Origin: Ilumatobacteraceae bacterium
GTDB lineage: Bacteria; Actinomycetota; Acidimicrobiia; Acidimicrobiales; Ilumatobacteraceae
NCBI GenBank assembly: GCA_017853385.1
Contig: JAFMJR010000003.1
Span: 1 to 63,319, forward strand
Direction of reading: 5' to 3'
DNA length: 63,319 bases
In this document: positions 42,793-51,549 of the stretch, in pieces
How the letters are laid out: each line of letters starts with the position of its first letter
Position numbering within the stretch: position 1 is the first letter of the stretch
The notes under the pieces: model-generated
The model's input: the letters and a program-made list of their open reading frames with translations, nothing else
Databases searched by the model: none
What the model was told of the DNA's origin: nothing
Position numbers and translations under genes: made by a program

Positions 42793-43766
42793 GCTTTCAA
42801 GCCTTTCCCATTCCAACGCAATACCGCGCTAGCGGCAGTCATTCCCGCACCAAAACCAACTACAAGAACCAAATCGCCTTCACGCAAAGTTCTGCCACTC
42901 ATTGCGCCACCATTTGCAGCATCAAATAGTGCCAAAGGAATAGACGCTGACGAAGTGTTTCCGGTTTCATGCAACACCGTGCTGGTTCGATCGGCGGGAA
43001 TACCCAATCGATCACACGCCGCACTGATAATTCGCGTGTTTGCCTGATGGGGAACAATCAATGCAATTTGATCTGCGGTCACTCCTGCAATCTTCATTGA
43101 CTTTTCGGCAGAATCAACCATGATTCGGACTGCACGTCGGAACACTTCTTTTCCGTCCATGTGAATGTTGCCGCCGATTTCGGCGTACAACAGTTCTTCT
43201 GCTGAGCCATCTGCGTCGAGGTCCCAGCCCAGTAGTTCGCTTGGTCCTGTAGTTGCTTCAATTACTGCAGCACCTGATCCATCGGCGAACAGAATCGCGG
43301 TATTTCGGTCAGTCCAGTCAGTAATACGTGAAAGTGTGTCGGTACCTATAAGCAACACTTTCTTGGAACCCATGGCAATCAATCCATGAGCAACAACCAG
43401 TCCATAAACAAAACCTGAACATGCGGCGTTGATGTCAAATGCTCCACAAGAAAGCCCGAGTTCGTGTTGGACTCGAGCTGATGTAGCAGGCACTTGCCGG
43501 TCTGGCGTGGTGGTTGACAACACGAGCGCATCAATTTGGCTGGGATCGAGACCGGCCATTTCCAATGCGAGGCGACCGCTTTCTACTGAAAGGCTCGCGG
43601 TTGATCCGCCAATGTGTCGACGGTGAATTCCTGTTCGTTCACGGATCCATTCATCACTGGTATCCATGGTCTTAGATAAATCTTCGTTTGTAACCACCTT
43701 GTTGGGAAGTGCGGTACCCCAACCGGTGATAACGCCACCTATTGCATGAGCTGGTATTGATGGCAT
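42789..43766 (-). CDS. fabH: 3-Oxoacyl-ACP synthase III FabH
   Basis: An initiating condensing enzyme of 325 residues that joins an acyl-CoA primer to malonyl-ACP. ITGWGTALPNKVVTNEDL, TSDEWIRERTGIHRR, catalytic Cys in DINAACSGFVYGLV, His in IVPHQANTRII and Asn in ETGNTSSASIPLAL are intact. The ATG at 43766 matches the family start and lies 10 nt after fabD. Confidence 0.95.
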   Translation of the reverse strand: MPSIPAHAIGGVITGWGTALPNKVVTNEDLSKTMDTSDEWIRERTGIHRRHIGGSTASLSVESGRLALEMAGLDPSQIDALVLSTTTPDRQVPATSARVQHELGLSCGAFDINAACSGFVYGLVVAHGLIAMGSKKVLLIGTDTLSRITDWTDRNTAILFADGSGAAVIEATTGPSELLGWDLDADGSAEELLYAEIGGNIHMDGKEVFRRAVRIMVDSAEKSMKIAGVTADQIALIVPHQANTRIISAACDRLGIPADRTSTVLHETGNTSSASIPLALFDAANGGAMSGRTLREGDLVLVVGFGAGMTAASAVLRWNGKGLKA

Positions 43767-43776
43767 GGATAAAACC

Positions 43777-44964
43777 TTAGTGAGTGCGAAGCCAAGCGAT
43801 TGGCTGGTGAGCAGTGACGCGTTCTCCATCTACTGCAATGAAGTTTTGGAGTATGCCCGCAAATGGCGAACGCACTTCACTTTCTCCAACGTGGCCAATA
43901 ATGTGGCCAACGGCAATTGCCGAATTGTTGTGAACGCTATTGACGCGTTGAAATATGCCTGCAGATGGCGATACAACCATGCGCTCTACCGCAAAGAGGT
44001 GCTCGCCTTCATGCGCTGATCCGGGTGGCAATGTTGCGGTTGGTTGCAACGCATCAATCCACTCAATCAGTTTGTCCAGGTCATCAGGTGTTGCAACGCT
44101 GATGGATTTTGAGCCTTCGATCGTGCGCTTTGCCATGCCGGTAAGAACGCCGCCTGGACCCAATTCAATAAAGCCGACGATTCCAGCCTCAGCCATAGTG
44201 AGTAGGCAGTGCTTCCAGCGAACAGGTGAGGACAGTTGTGCGGAAAGAAGTGTTGACCATTCTTCGCCACTGTCATGGGCGCGTGCGTCAACATTGCTCA
44301 CCACAGGAACTTCAATGTCGCGAGGTTTGGCTAAGGCGATTGCTTCACGCAAACGGTCGCGAGCACTCGTCATGTAAGGAGTGTGAAAAGCACCAGATAC
44401 CGGCAACGACATCACGCGTTTTGCGCCAAGTGCCTTTGCTTGCTCACTCGCTTTGGCTACACCATCAACGGAACCCGCAATGACAATTTGCCCAGGAGCA
44501 TTGAAGTTGGCAACCCAAACATCTGAGTCGGCACGTCGGCAGGCAGTTTCAACTTCATCGTCGTCAAGACCGAGCACTGCTGCCATGGTTCCAGGGGATT
44601 CAGCGCCTGCATCGTGCATCGCATCTGCGCGAGCAACTACGAGGCGAACTCCTTCATCAAAACCCAGGGCGCCAGTAGCGGCAAGTGCCGTGTATTCACC
44701 AAGGCTGTGCCCAGCGCACAAACTGGGCTCGATTCCCAAACGCTCAACCGCGTCAAGAACCATGAGCGACGAAACAAAGGTGGTGAGTTGGGCATTACGA
44801 GTGTCTTTTAACTCGTCGGCATCTGCTTCAAGGAGCAATCGGCCCACGTCACGGCCAGCAATGTCTGATGCTTCATCCACAAGTTCCCAGCTCTCATGCC
44901 CAACCCACGGTTGACCCATGCCGGGACGCTGAGACCCCTGTCCAGGGAAGGTGAAAGCAAGCAT
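43777..44964 (-). CDS. fabD: Malonyl-CoA:ACP transacylase FabD fused to a biotinyl/lipoyl-like domain
   Basis: Transfers malonyl from CoA to ACP. The 395-residue protein exceeds the usual ~310. The transacylase part (about 1-300) has FTFPGQGSQRPGMG, nucleophile loop CAGHSLGEYTALAATG, and SGAFHTPYM. After a Pro/Gly linker, residues about 327-395 form a barrel-sandwich pattern: VVSPSAGIF, AVGHIIGHVG, EVRSPFAGILQNFIAVDGERVTAHQPIAWL. These mirror the two halves of a biotinyl domain, but the lysine hairpin (AMKM) is replaced by GES, so no biotin or lipoate can be attached. ATG 44964; the track's 31 upstream residues lie in the promoter region shared with tRNA-Leu. Confidence 0.92.
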   Translation of the reverse strand: MLAFTFPGQGSQRPGMGQPWVGHESWELVDEASDIAGRDVGRLLLEADADELKDTRNAQLTTFVSSLMVLDAVERLGIEPSLCAGHSLGEYTALAATGALGFDEGVRLVVARADAMHDAGAESPGTMAAVLGLDDDEVETACRRADSDVWVANFNAPGQIVIAGSVDGVAKASEQAKALGAKRVMSLPVSGAFHTPYMTSARDRLREAIALAKPRDIEVPVVSNVDARAHDSGEEWSTLLSAQLSSPVRWKHCLLTMAEAGIVGFIELGPGGVLTGMAKRTIEGSKSISVATPDDLDKLIEWIDALQPTATLPPGSAHEGEHLFAVERMVVSPSAGIFQRVNSVHNNSAIAVGHIIGHVGESEVRSPFAGILQNFIAVDGERVTAHQPIAWLRTH

Positions 44965-45021
44965 GACGGGACAAGCGTAGAACTTCCTGGGGGTCGGTAC
45001 GATGTTTCCCACTTCACTCAA

Positions 45022-45107
45022 GCCCGAGTGGCGGAATGGCAGACGCGACGGACTCAAAATCCGTTATTCGAAAGGGTGTGTGGGTTCAACTCCCACCTCG
45101 GGCACCA
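45022..45107 (+). tRNA. tRNA-Leu (anticodon CAA)
   Basis: A class II tRNA with a long variable arm. The acceptor stem is GCCCGAG/CTCGGGC, followed by discriminator A and an encoded CCA. The anticodon stem-loop ACGGA-CTCAAAA-TCCGT gives anticodon CAA, reading UUG. The T arm is GTGGG-TTCAACT-CCCAC. TACGAT at 44998, 19 nt upstream, is a possible -10. The next coding sequence starts two bases after the CCA. Confidence 0.95.
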
Positions 45108-45109
45108 AC

Positions 45110-45439
45110 ATGGACACTCCTACACTCACTGATGTGAATCTGCGTGGAGTTGCCCAGCGGCTCATCGAAAAGCGGCTTCGCCGAAACTCCGAGACTCTGA
45201 AGCAACTTCATATTGAACTTGCTGTGCTCGATGAGCAGCTTGAGGCGCTTCGAGATGATGCTCGTGAAAAGGAACTTCGAAGTTTGGTGTCTGAAACGCC
45301 ACTTGCATTACATGAATTTCGAGACGCCCAGAAACATGTGGACGCTGTTGAAGATCAGTATGCGCATTTGCAAAAATCAATACGTGATTTGACAAAAGAT
45401 CAGGATGATCTGTTGGACAAGCTCGGTAGAAATTCGTGA
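45110..45439 (+). CDS. Coiled-coil protein of unknown function
   Basis: A 109-residue protein dominated by charged heptads (LIEKRLRRNSETLKQLHIELAVLDEQLEALRDDAREKEL, and later AVEDQYAHLQKSIRDLTKDQDDLLDKLG), so a long helical coiled coil. I know no function. The ATG follows the tRNA-Leu CCA by two bases and the stop overlaps the ANTAR regulator start (GTGA). The track start at 45002 runs through the tRNA and is rejected. Cleavage at the tRNA 3' end would leave a nearly leaderless message. Confidence 0.78.
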   Translation: MDTPTLTDVNLRGVAQRLIEKRLRRNSETLKQLHIELAVLDEQLEALRDDAREKELRSLVSETPLALHEFRDAQKHVDAVEDQYAHLQKSIRDLTKDQDDLLDKLGRNS

Positions 45440-46023
45440 GCAAATCAATTCGTATTGTTGTTGCCGAAGATGAAGCAATCATTCGTCTTGACTTAGTGGA
45501 AACTCTTCGCGAAGAGGGATACGAAGTTGTGGCCGACACGGGTCGCGGTGACACCGCCATTGAGCTCGTGCGGGAACACAAGCCAGATGTCGCAATCTTT
45601 GATATCAAGATGCCTGGCCAAGATGGTCTCGAAGCGGCAAGGGCTGTGTCGGCCGAGAAAATCTGTCCAGTTGTCATGCTTACGGCATTTAGTCAGCGAG
45701 AGGTGATTGAACAGGCGAGAGATGCCGGAGCCCTTGCATATCTCGTAAAGCCATTTCAAAAAACTGACTTGGTTCCTGCGATCGAATTAGCAATTGGTCG
45801 ATTTGCAGAGCTCAAACTGTTGAGCGGCGAGCGCGATGCGCTAGACGAGCAACTGCAGTTACGCAAATTGCTAGATCGCGCAAAGGGTGTCTTGATTGAT
45901 AAGCACCACATGACCGAACAGGCTGCTTTTGATTTCATACAGAAAAGCGCGATGTCATCCCGCTCCAGAATGAAAGACGTCGCTCAAAAAGTGGTTGACG
46001 GCGAACTCACTCCCAATTCGTGA
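45436..46023 (+). CDS. pdtaR: ANTAR-domain response regulator, PdtaR-like
   Basis: A regulator of 195 residues: receiver domain with VAEDEAII, phospho-acceptor Asp in VAIFDIKMPGQDG, TAF switch and LVKPF lysine, then an ANTAR RNA-binding domain (LQLRKLLDRAKGVLIDKHHMTEQAAFDFIQKSAMSSRSRMKDVAQKVVDG). ANTAR proteins bind paired hexaloop hairpins in nascent RNA to stop termination. The same gene lies by polA and rpsA in mycobacteria. No cognate kinase is in the neighbourhood. Confidence 0.9.
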   Translation: MSKSIRIVVAEDEAIIRLDLVETLREEGYEVVADTGRGDTAIELVREHKPDVAIFDIKMPGQDGLEAARAVSAEKICPVVMLTAFSQREVIEQARDAGALAYLVKPFQKTDLVPAIELAIGRFAELKLLSGERDALDEQLQLRKLLDRAKGVLIDKHHMTEQAAFDFIQKSAMSSRSRMKDVAQKVVDGELTPNS

Positions 46024-46036
46024 TATTGATAACGCT

Positions 46037-48712
46037 ATGAAATTGATGGCGCTCGATGGCAATTCGTTGGCGTATCGCGCGTTTTTTGCCCTCCCGACAG
46101 ACATGGCTACCGCTAGCGGACAAGTAACCAACTCTGTTTACGGCTTCTGCACCATGTTGAACACACTGGTCAAAGACCATAAGCCGGATGGCGTAATTGT
46201 TGTTTTTGATCGTCGAGAAAAAACCTTTCGACATGAAGCGGTTCCTGAGTACAAAGCACAACGCGAGCAGCAACCAGACATTTTGTATCAGCAACTGGAC
46301 ATCATCAAAGAGTTGCTGGTGTCGTTTGGGATTCCTGTTATCGATGCGGCAGGGTTCGAAGGAGATGACCTCATCGCAACAATTGCAACCGAGGCAGAAA
46401 AGAATACAGTCGAACTCATCATCGTGACGGGTGACCGGGATAGCTACCAGCTAGTAAAAGACCCTTTGATTCGGGTTCTGTACAACAAGCGCGGAGTAAG
46501 CGACTATGCACTGTATGACGAAGATGGAATCCTTGAACGCACGGGCGTTCGACCAGTTCAGTATCCCGACTATGCAGCACTTCGAGGAGACCCGAGCGAC
46601 AATCTGGAAGGAGTTCCGGGCGTAGGAGAAAAAACAGCAGCCAAACTCATCAATCAGTACGGAAGTTTGGAGGCGGTGTTTGATGCTGCAGATTTGCAGA
46701 CACCAAAACTAAAGGACTCACTACATGCAAGTAGGGAACGAGTTTTGCGCAATGCAAAGATCATGGTTTTGCGTCGCGATGCGCCGATTGGCATAGACAT
46801 TTTGCAGTCAGCCCCAAAGCCAGATCTTGCCGGACTTCAAAAGTGGTTTGAAACTCTTGAATTCAAAACGATGCTTGCTCGCACCAAGGAAGCATTTGCC
46901 AAGTTCATAACAGATGTTCCCCAATCTGTCGCATCACATACTTCGGAGAGTATTCGAGCGGAGGTTTCCGTTGTTTCGACTGCAGCTCAGGCAATTGATG
47001 CGTTAAAGACAGCCTCGAGCGATCACGGAATGTTCGTTGATGCAAATTGGGTCAATGAATTGACACATGAATTAGACGGCGTGGCCGTGGTGACCGACGC
47101 GCAATATTGCAAGGTCTCGTGGATACCAGCTTCAGTTTTGGAAGACGAAAACGTGCTGGCAGAGGTTAAGCGTGTTGAGGCTGTTTCGGGTCACAACGTC
47201 AAACCCTTTTTGAGGTGGTTACTCCTTCGGGATATTGACGTCTCTCGAGTGGGATTCGATTCAGCAATTGCTGCTTATTTACTCGAACCAGCTCAATCAA
47301 AGCTCAATGCACTTGAAGTTTTGGAGCGTTATACCGACGACCGTATGGATGCGGGGGAAGATTCGACTTTTACAGATGGGCAACTTTCTTTTGATTCATC
47401 AAGTAATTCGAACCAAGCGGTATCGAACTGCGCGTTGGCGGCGGCACGTGTAGTCGCTTCGTTAATGGAAGAAGTTGAGAAGCAGGGTGTATCAGAACTG
47501 TTGAATGCTGTAGAGCTTCCATTGGTTCGTGTCTTGGCGAAAATGGAACACGTTGGAGTACTTGTAGATAAGGCCCAGCTGACAAAGATCAATGATCATT
47601 TGATTCATGAGACAAGACGACTTACCGGCGTGCTGCACGAATTAGCTGGCAAAACATTTAATTTGAATTCGCCAACACAGTTGCGAGAGATTTTGTATGA
47701 AGACAAAAAACTTTCACCTGGCAAGAAAACTAAAACAGGTTTCAGTACGGATGCTGCGACACTTGAGAAGATTCGTGATCAATGGCCTGAATTTATCGAT
47801 CAATTACTTGAATATCGTGAGTTTGAAAAATTGCGAGGCACTTACGGGCAAGGTTTGCTTGATTCCATTTCCGCTGATGGGCGAATACATGCAACGTTTA
47901 ACCAGACGGTGGCTCGCACCGGTCGTTTAAGTAGCGATGCCCCAAATTTGCACAACATTCCAGTTCGATCCGAAGAAGGAAAAGTGTTTCGTACGGCATT
48001 TGTTCCAAGATCTGGTTGCTTGTTTATGGTCGCTGATTACAACCAGATTGAACTCAGGTGCATCGCGCATTTGGCGAATGACCCTGGATTGATAGATGCC
48101 TTCACGCGTGGCATCGACGTGCACAGTGCAACTGCTGCGCGAGTGTTTGGCGTAGATGCCGAAAAGGTCACCAGCGACATGCGATCTCAAGCAAAAATGA
48201 TTTCTTATGGCCTCGCATACGGAATGGAGGCATTCGGTCTCAGTCAGAGATTGAACGTAGGGGTTTCAGAAGCAACTGAAATTCTTGATGCATATTTTGC
48301 GGCCTTTCCAAATGTGAAGAACTACATGGACCGAACCATTGTCGAAGCTCGTGAAAAGGGATACACCGAAACTCTGTTTGGTCGGCGCAGGCAAATTCCA
48401 GAATTGAACAATCCCAATTTCCGAATCCGGCAAGCGGGTGAGCGCCAGGCGATGAATGCTGGTATTCAAGGTTTGGCTGCAGACATATTCAAGATTGCGC
48501 TTGTACGCATTGACAAGGCTCTTGCATCTGCCAAATTGCAAAGCCAAGTTATTTTGCAAGTACATGATGAAGTAATTGTTGAATGTCCAGAGGCAGAACA
48601 AGATGCAGTTAATGATCTGGTTCTACGGGAAATGAAAAATGCCGCAACTCTTCACGTGCCACTTGAAGTGAACGCAGCGTGGGGTGATAGCTGGGCTTCG
48701 GCGAAGGCCTGA
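46037..48712 (+). CDS. polA: DNA polymerase I
   Basis: Repair and Okazaki-fragment polymerase of 891 residues. The 5' nuclease domain (about 1-290) has LMALDGNSLAYRAFFALP, FEGDDLIATIA and YAALRGDPSDNLEGVPGVGEKTAAKLI. The 3'-5' exonuclease domain is degenerate: the DxE motif reads VDANWV, so no proofreading. The polymerase has VADYNQIELRCIAHLANDP, MRSQAKMISYGLAYGMEAFGL and LQVHDEVIVE. The ATG at 46037 is used because the track's first 14 residues overlap the regulator gene. Confidence 0.96.
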   Translation: MKLMALDGNSLAYRAFFALPTDMATASGQVTNSVYGFCTMLNTLVKDHKPDGVIVVFDRREKTFRHEAVPEYKAQREQQPDILYQQLDIIKELLVSFGIPVIDAAGFEGDDLIATIATEAEKNTVELIIVTGDRDSYQLVKDPLIRVLYNKRGVSDYALYDEDGILERTGVRPVQYPDYAALRGDPSDNLEGVPGVGEKTAAKLINQYGSLEAVFDAADLQTPKLKDSLHASRERVLRNAKIMVLRRDAPIGIDILQSAPKPDLAGLQKWFETLEFKTMLARTKEAFAKFITDVPQSVASHTSESIRAEVSVVSTAAQAIDALKTASSDHGMFVDANWVNELTHELDGVAVVTDAQYCKVSWIPASVLEDENVLAEVKRVEAVSGHNVKPFLRWLLLRDIDVSRVGFDSAIAAYLLEPAQSKLNALEVLERYTDDRMDAGEDSTFTDGQLSFDSSSNSNQAVSNCALAAARVVASLMEEVEKQGVSELLNAVELPLVRVLAKMEHVGVLVDKAQLTKINDHLIHETRRLTGVLHELAGKTFNLNSPTQLREILYEDKKLSPGKKTKTGFSTDAATLEKIRDQWPEFIDQLLEYREFEKLRGTYGQGLLDSISADGRIHATFNQTVARTGRLSSDAPNLHNIPVRSEEGKVFRTAFVPRSGCLFMVADYNQIELRCIAHLANDPGLIDAFTRGIDVHSATAARVFGVDAEKVTSDMRSQAKMISYGLAYGMEAFGLSQRLNVGVSEATEILDAYFAAFPNVKNYMDRTIVEAREKGYTETLFGRRRQIPELNNPNFRIRQAGERQAMNAGIQGLAADIFKIALVRIDKALASAKLQSQVILQVHDEVIVECPEAEQDAVNDLVLREMKNAATLHVPLEVNAAWGDSWASAKA

Positions 48713-48716
48713 CGAA

Positions 48717-49454
48717 ATGTCGAATAACCAACATTGGTTCGAAGATCTTGCAAGTCACATGAAATCTGCATACCTGCGATACTCCTTTACAAAAGGAACT
48801 GTGCAAGAAGTTGATTTCATTATCGAAACTACGCAGGTAAAGCCTGGCGATCGCGTGCTTGACGTTGGCTGTGGGCCGGGTCGCCATAGTTTGGAATTTG
48901 CACGAAGAGGTTTTGACGTTGTCGGTATTGATGTAAGTTCAGAATTCATCACTATTGCAAGCGAACAGGCAAAGTCTGAATCGCTCGGAAGCTGTTCATT
49001 TATAAAATCCGATGCACGTGAACTCGGTTTGCAATTGCAACTGCAGAATTCCTTCGACCTAGCTATCTGCCTGTGTCAAGGTGCGTTCGGTCTGATGATT
49101 GACGATCGTCAAGATATTGACATTTTGAATGGCATCAGATCGTGCTTGACGAGTAGTGGCGTCATCGTTCTTTCTGCTTTCAATGCCTATTTTTCTGTTA
49201 GGCATCATGAAGACGCAACTTTTAATGCGCTGCGAGGCGTAAGTCATGAATCGACCGAGATTCGAAATGAGCAGGGGGAGCCCAAACTGGTTGATTTATG
49301 GACTGGCTGCTACACCCCGCGAGAACTCAGGATGGTGTTCGATAAGTCTGGTTTCGACATCGTGTCAATATCGGGCGTTGAACCAGGCCATTATTCCTCT
49401 GCAGATTGCAGCATCGATCTGCCTGAGTACCTGGTTGTGGCAAGGGCCAGATAG
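48717..49454 (+). CDS. Class I SAM-dependent methyltransferase
   Basis: A methyltransferase of 245 residues. YLRYSFTKGTVQEVDFI precedes the SAM motif VLDVGCGPGRHSLEFARRGF and GIDVSSEFI; DLAICLCQGAFGLM occupies motif II. It starts 4 nt after polA and lies between polA and rpsA. The substrate is unknown. Confidence 0.83.
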   Translation: MSNNQHWFEDLASHMKSAYLRYSFTKGTVQEVDFIIETTQVKPGDRVLDVGCGPGRHSLEFARRGFDVVGIDVSSEFITIASEQAKSESLGSCSFIKSDARELGLQLQLQNSFDLAICLCQGAFGLMIDDRQDIDILNGIRSCLTSSGVIVLSAFNAYFSVRHHEDATFNALRGVSHESTEIRNEQGEPKLVDLWTGCYTPRELRMVFDKSGFDIVSISGVEPGHYSSADCSIDLPEYLVVARAR

Positions 49455-49483
49455 GCGAGTGGCTGGTAGCGTAATCACCCTGT

Positions 49484-49524
49484 CCTACCGCCGGTAGGGC
49501 CTCTCGCAAGAGAGACCAACTCTC
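49484..49524 (+). promoter_or_regulatory. Structured rpsA leader with two exclusive hairpins
   Basis: The 92-nt gap before rpsA carries CCTACC-GCC-GGTAGG (49484-49498), then CTCTC-GCAA-GAGAG (49501-49514), a stem capped by a GNRA tetraloop. The GAGAG segment can pair instead with a second CTCTC at 49520-49524 across ACCAA, so the two hairpins exclude each other. The remaining leader (CACCGAAAGTACACACA) lacks a Shine-Dalgarno sequence. Autoregulation by S1 or a transcript switch is plausible but unproven. Confidence 0.5.
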
Positions 49525-49546
49525 CTATCCACCGAAAGTACACACA

Positions 49547-50854
49547 ATGTCCGACCTTCAAACCATGCAATCCCCACCAATGGGAACCTTCGACTCAGAA
49601 GGAAATTACACACCACGCCAAATTACTGAGCGTGATTTGGCGCAGTCTTTCGCAGATGCAATCAGCGGAACACTCGTAGAACTCAAGGACGGACAACTTG
49701 TTACGGGAACTGTTGTTCGCATCACTCGCGATGAAGTTCTCGTAGAGATCGGTTACAAGACTGAGGGCGTCATTCTTGCTCGCGAATTGTCTATTCGTAA
49801 CGACATTGATCCAAACGAAATTGTGAAACTCGGTGAAAAGATCGAAACTCTTGTTCTCACACTTGAAGACAAAGAGGGCCGCTTGCTCTTGTCGAAGAAA
49901 CGTGCGCAATACGAGCGCGCATGGGGAGACATCGAAAAGGTCAAAGCAGTAGATGGCACCGTTGAAGGTCTTGTTATCGAAGTTGTCAAGGGTGGTCTCA
50001 TTGTTGACATCGGATTGCGCGGATTTTTGCCTGCATCGCTCGTGGAGTTGCGTCGTGTACGTGACCTTGCTCCATACATCGGTCAGCGCATCACTGCAAA
50101 GATTCTTGAACTTGACCGCAATCGCAACAACGTCGTGCTTTCACGTCGCACCTTGCTTGAGCAGAATCAACGCGGAGCCCGTGATGAGTTCTTGACGCAC
50201 CTCAAGGTTGGCGAAGTACGTACCGGCCGTATTTCAAGTGTCGTTGCATTCGGTGCGTTCGTCGATCTCGGTGGTATGGACGGACTCATTCACGTTTCTG
50301 AGTTGTCGTGGAAGCATGTTGACAACCCAACGGCTGTTGTAAACATCGGAGATGAAGTAACGGTCAAGGTTCTTGAAGTTGACATGGATCGCGAGCGCAT
50401 CAGTCTTTCGCTGAAGGCGACACAGCAAGATCCTTGGCAGGAATTTGCTAACGGTCACCAAGTTGGACAACTTGTGTACGGTCGCGTCACCAAGCTGGTT
50501 CCATTCGGTGCATTCGTACAAGTTGGCGATGGAATTGAAGGTCTCGTGCACATTTCAGAAATGTCAGCACACCATGTTGAAGCTCCAGAGCAGGTTGTAA
50601 CTCCTGGCGAAGAGTTGTGGGTCAAGATCATCGATCTTGATTTGGCTCGCCGTCGCATCAGCTTGTCAATCAAGCAAGCTGCCGAAGGTGGAGAGTTGGC
50701 CGAGGAATATCGCGGACAATTCCAAGTTGACGATCAAGGTAACTGGGTTGGTGGAGACGACAGTGCGCGCGAAGCCGCATGGTCTGAATACTTCGACAAC
50801 GCCGCAACCGCAGCGCCGGCTGAAACTGCAGCACCAGAAGCGCCAAGCGCATAG
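49547..50854 (+). CDS. rpsA: 30S ribosomal protein S1
   Basis: An mRNA-binding ribosomal protein of 435 residues with four S1 domains: about 37-105 (GTVVRITRDEVLVEIGYKTEGVI), 120-190 (GLVIEVVKGGLIVDIGLRGFLP), 207-277 (GRISSVVAFGAFVDLGGMDGLIHVSEL) and 294-364 (GRVTKLVPFGAFVQVGDGIEGLVHISEM). Four domains rather than six is usual for actinobacteria. The C-terminal tail is acidic then Ala/Pro-rich. A hairpin follows the stop. Confidence 0.96.
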   Translation: MSDLQTMQSPPMGTFDSEGNYTPRQITERDLAQSFADAISGTLVELKDGQLVTGTVVRITRDEVLVEIGYKTEGVILARELSIRNDIDPNEIVKLGEKIETLVLTLEDKEGRLLLSKKRAQYERAWGDIEKVKAVDGTVEGLVIEVVKGGLIVDIGLRGFLPASLVELRRVRDLAPYIGQRITAKILELDRNRNNVVLSRRTLLEQNQRGARDEFLTHLKVGEVRTGRISSVVAFGAFVDLGGMDGLIHVSELSWKHVDNPTAVVNIGDEVTVKVLEVDMDRERISLSLKATQQDPWQEFANGHQVGQLVYGRVTKLVPFGAFVQVGDGIEGLVHISEMSAHHVEAPEQVVTPGEELWVKIIDLDLARRRISLSIKQAAEGGELAEEYRGQFQVDDQGNWVGGDDSAREAAWSEYFDNAATAAPAETAAPEAPSA

Positions 50855-50862
50855 ATCTCTGT

Positions 50863-50892
50863 TGTTGCGCTCGTCAGGGGGCGAGCGCAACA
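50863..50892 (+). terminator. Hairpin terminator after rpsA
   Basis: TGTTGCGCTCG and CGAGCGCAACA form a perfect 11-bp stem around an 8-nt loop, starting 8 nt after the rpsA stop. There is no T-tract; actinobacterial terminators often lack one. The next gene, coaE, has its own -10 just downstream, which supports a transcript boundary here. Confidence 0.7.
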
Positions 50893-50900
50893 CAGTTATC

Positions 50901-50906
50901 TAACCT
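50901..50906 (+). promoter_or_regulatory. Leaderless -10 element for coaE
   Basis: TAACCT, 6 nt (agaacc), ATG at 50913, directly after the rpsA terminator. No Shine-Dalgarno sequence. Confidence 0.5.
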
Positions 50907-50912
50907 AGAACC

Positions 50913-51545
50913 ATGAAATTGATAGGGCTCACCGGTGCGATCGGTTCGGGCAAGTCTTCAGTTTCTGCCTTGCTCGCCCGCAAGGGAGCAATTGTCATTG
51001 ATGGTGATGCGATAGCAAAGCAACTTCAACAAAAGGGATCTCCAACTTTGGCGAAACTTGTTGAAGCATTTGGAGAAATATTGCTCCCAAGTGGCGACCT
51101 CGACCGTCAAAAAGTTGCATCAATCGTGTTTAACGATGCTGAGATGCTCAAAAAGTTGAATGCCATTATGCATCCTGCAATCGGGGATGAAATTATGAGG
51201 CGTATCAATGTTGAGATGCCAAGTCAAAACATTGTTGTTCTAGACATGCCATTGCTAGTGGAAAATCCACGTGATGGTATGAGCGCTCTTGTCATTGTGG
51301 ATGTTGATCCCGAATTAGCAATCTCACGGGTAGTTCAATACCGGGGAATGGACGAAGCGGACGCACGACGTCGCATGGCAAACCAGGCAAATCGTGAAGA
51401 TCGGTTGCGCGTTGCTGATCGAGTGATTGATAACAATCAAGGGATTGAGCAATTAGAAGCACAAATTGACGATTTGTGGGATTGGTTCGCAACTCTTGCA
51501 GATGCAAAACCGGGTGCGGGCACACTCACAAAAAAGAGCGCATGA
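50913..51545 (+). CDS. coaE: Dephospho-CoA kinase
   Basis: The last step of CoA synthesis; 210 residues. Walker [39 protein letters not shown], and [11 protein letters not shown] are family signatures; [16 protein letters not shown] is the lid region. The product is short and single-domain. It lies between rpsA and uvrB as in mycobacteria, though on the same strand as both. Confidence 0.93.
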   Translation: MKLIGLTGAIGSGKSSVSALLARKGAIVIDGDAIAKQLQQKGSPTLAKLVEAFGEILLPSGDLDRQKVASIVFNDAEMLKKLNAIMHPAIGDEIMRRINVEMPSQNIVVLDMPLLVENPRDGMSALVIVDVDPELAISRVVQYRGMDEADARRRMANQANREDRLRVADRVIDNNQGIEQLEAQIDDLWDWFATLADAKPGAGTLTKKSA

Positions 51546-51549
51546 CCTG

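Noticed and set aside
43765-44914. Plus-strand ORFs of 65-153 residues opposite fabD
   Set aside because: They are antisense shadows of a well-conserved gene and have no family features.
45002-45109. Coding extension through tRNA-Leu
   Set aside because: The bases form a complete tRNA with encoded CCA; the ORF is fortuitous there.
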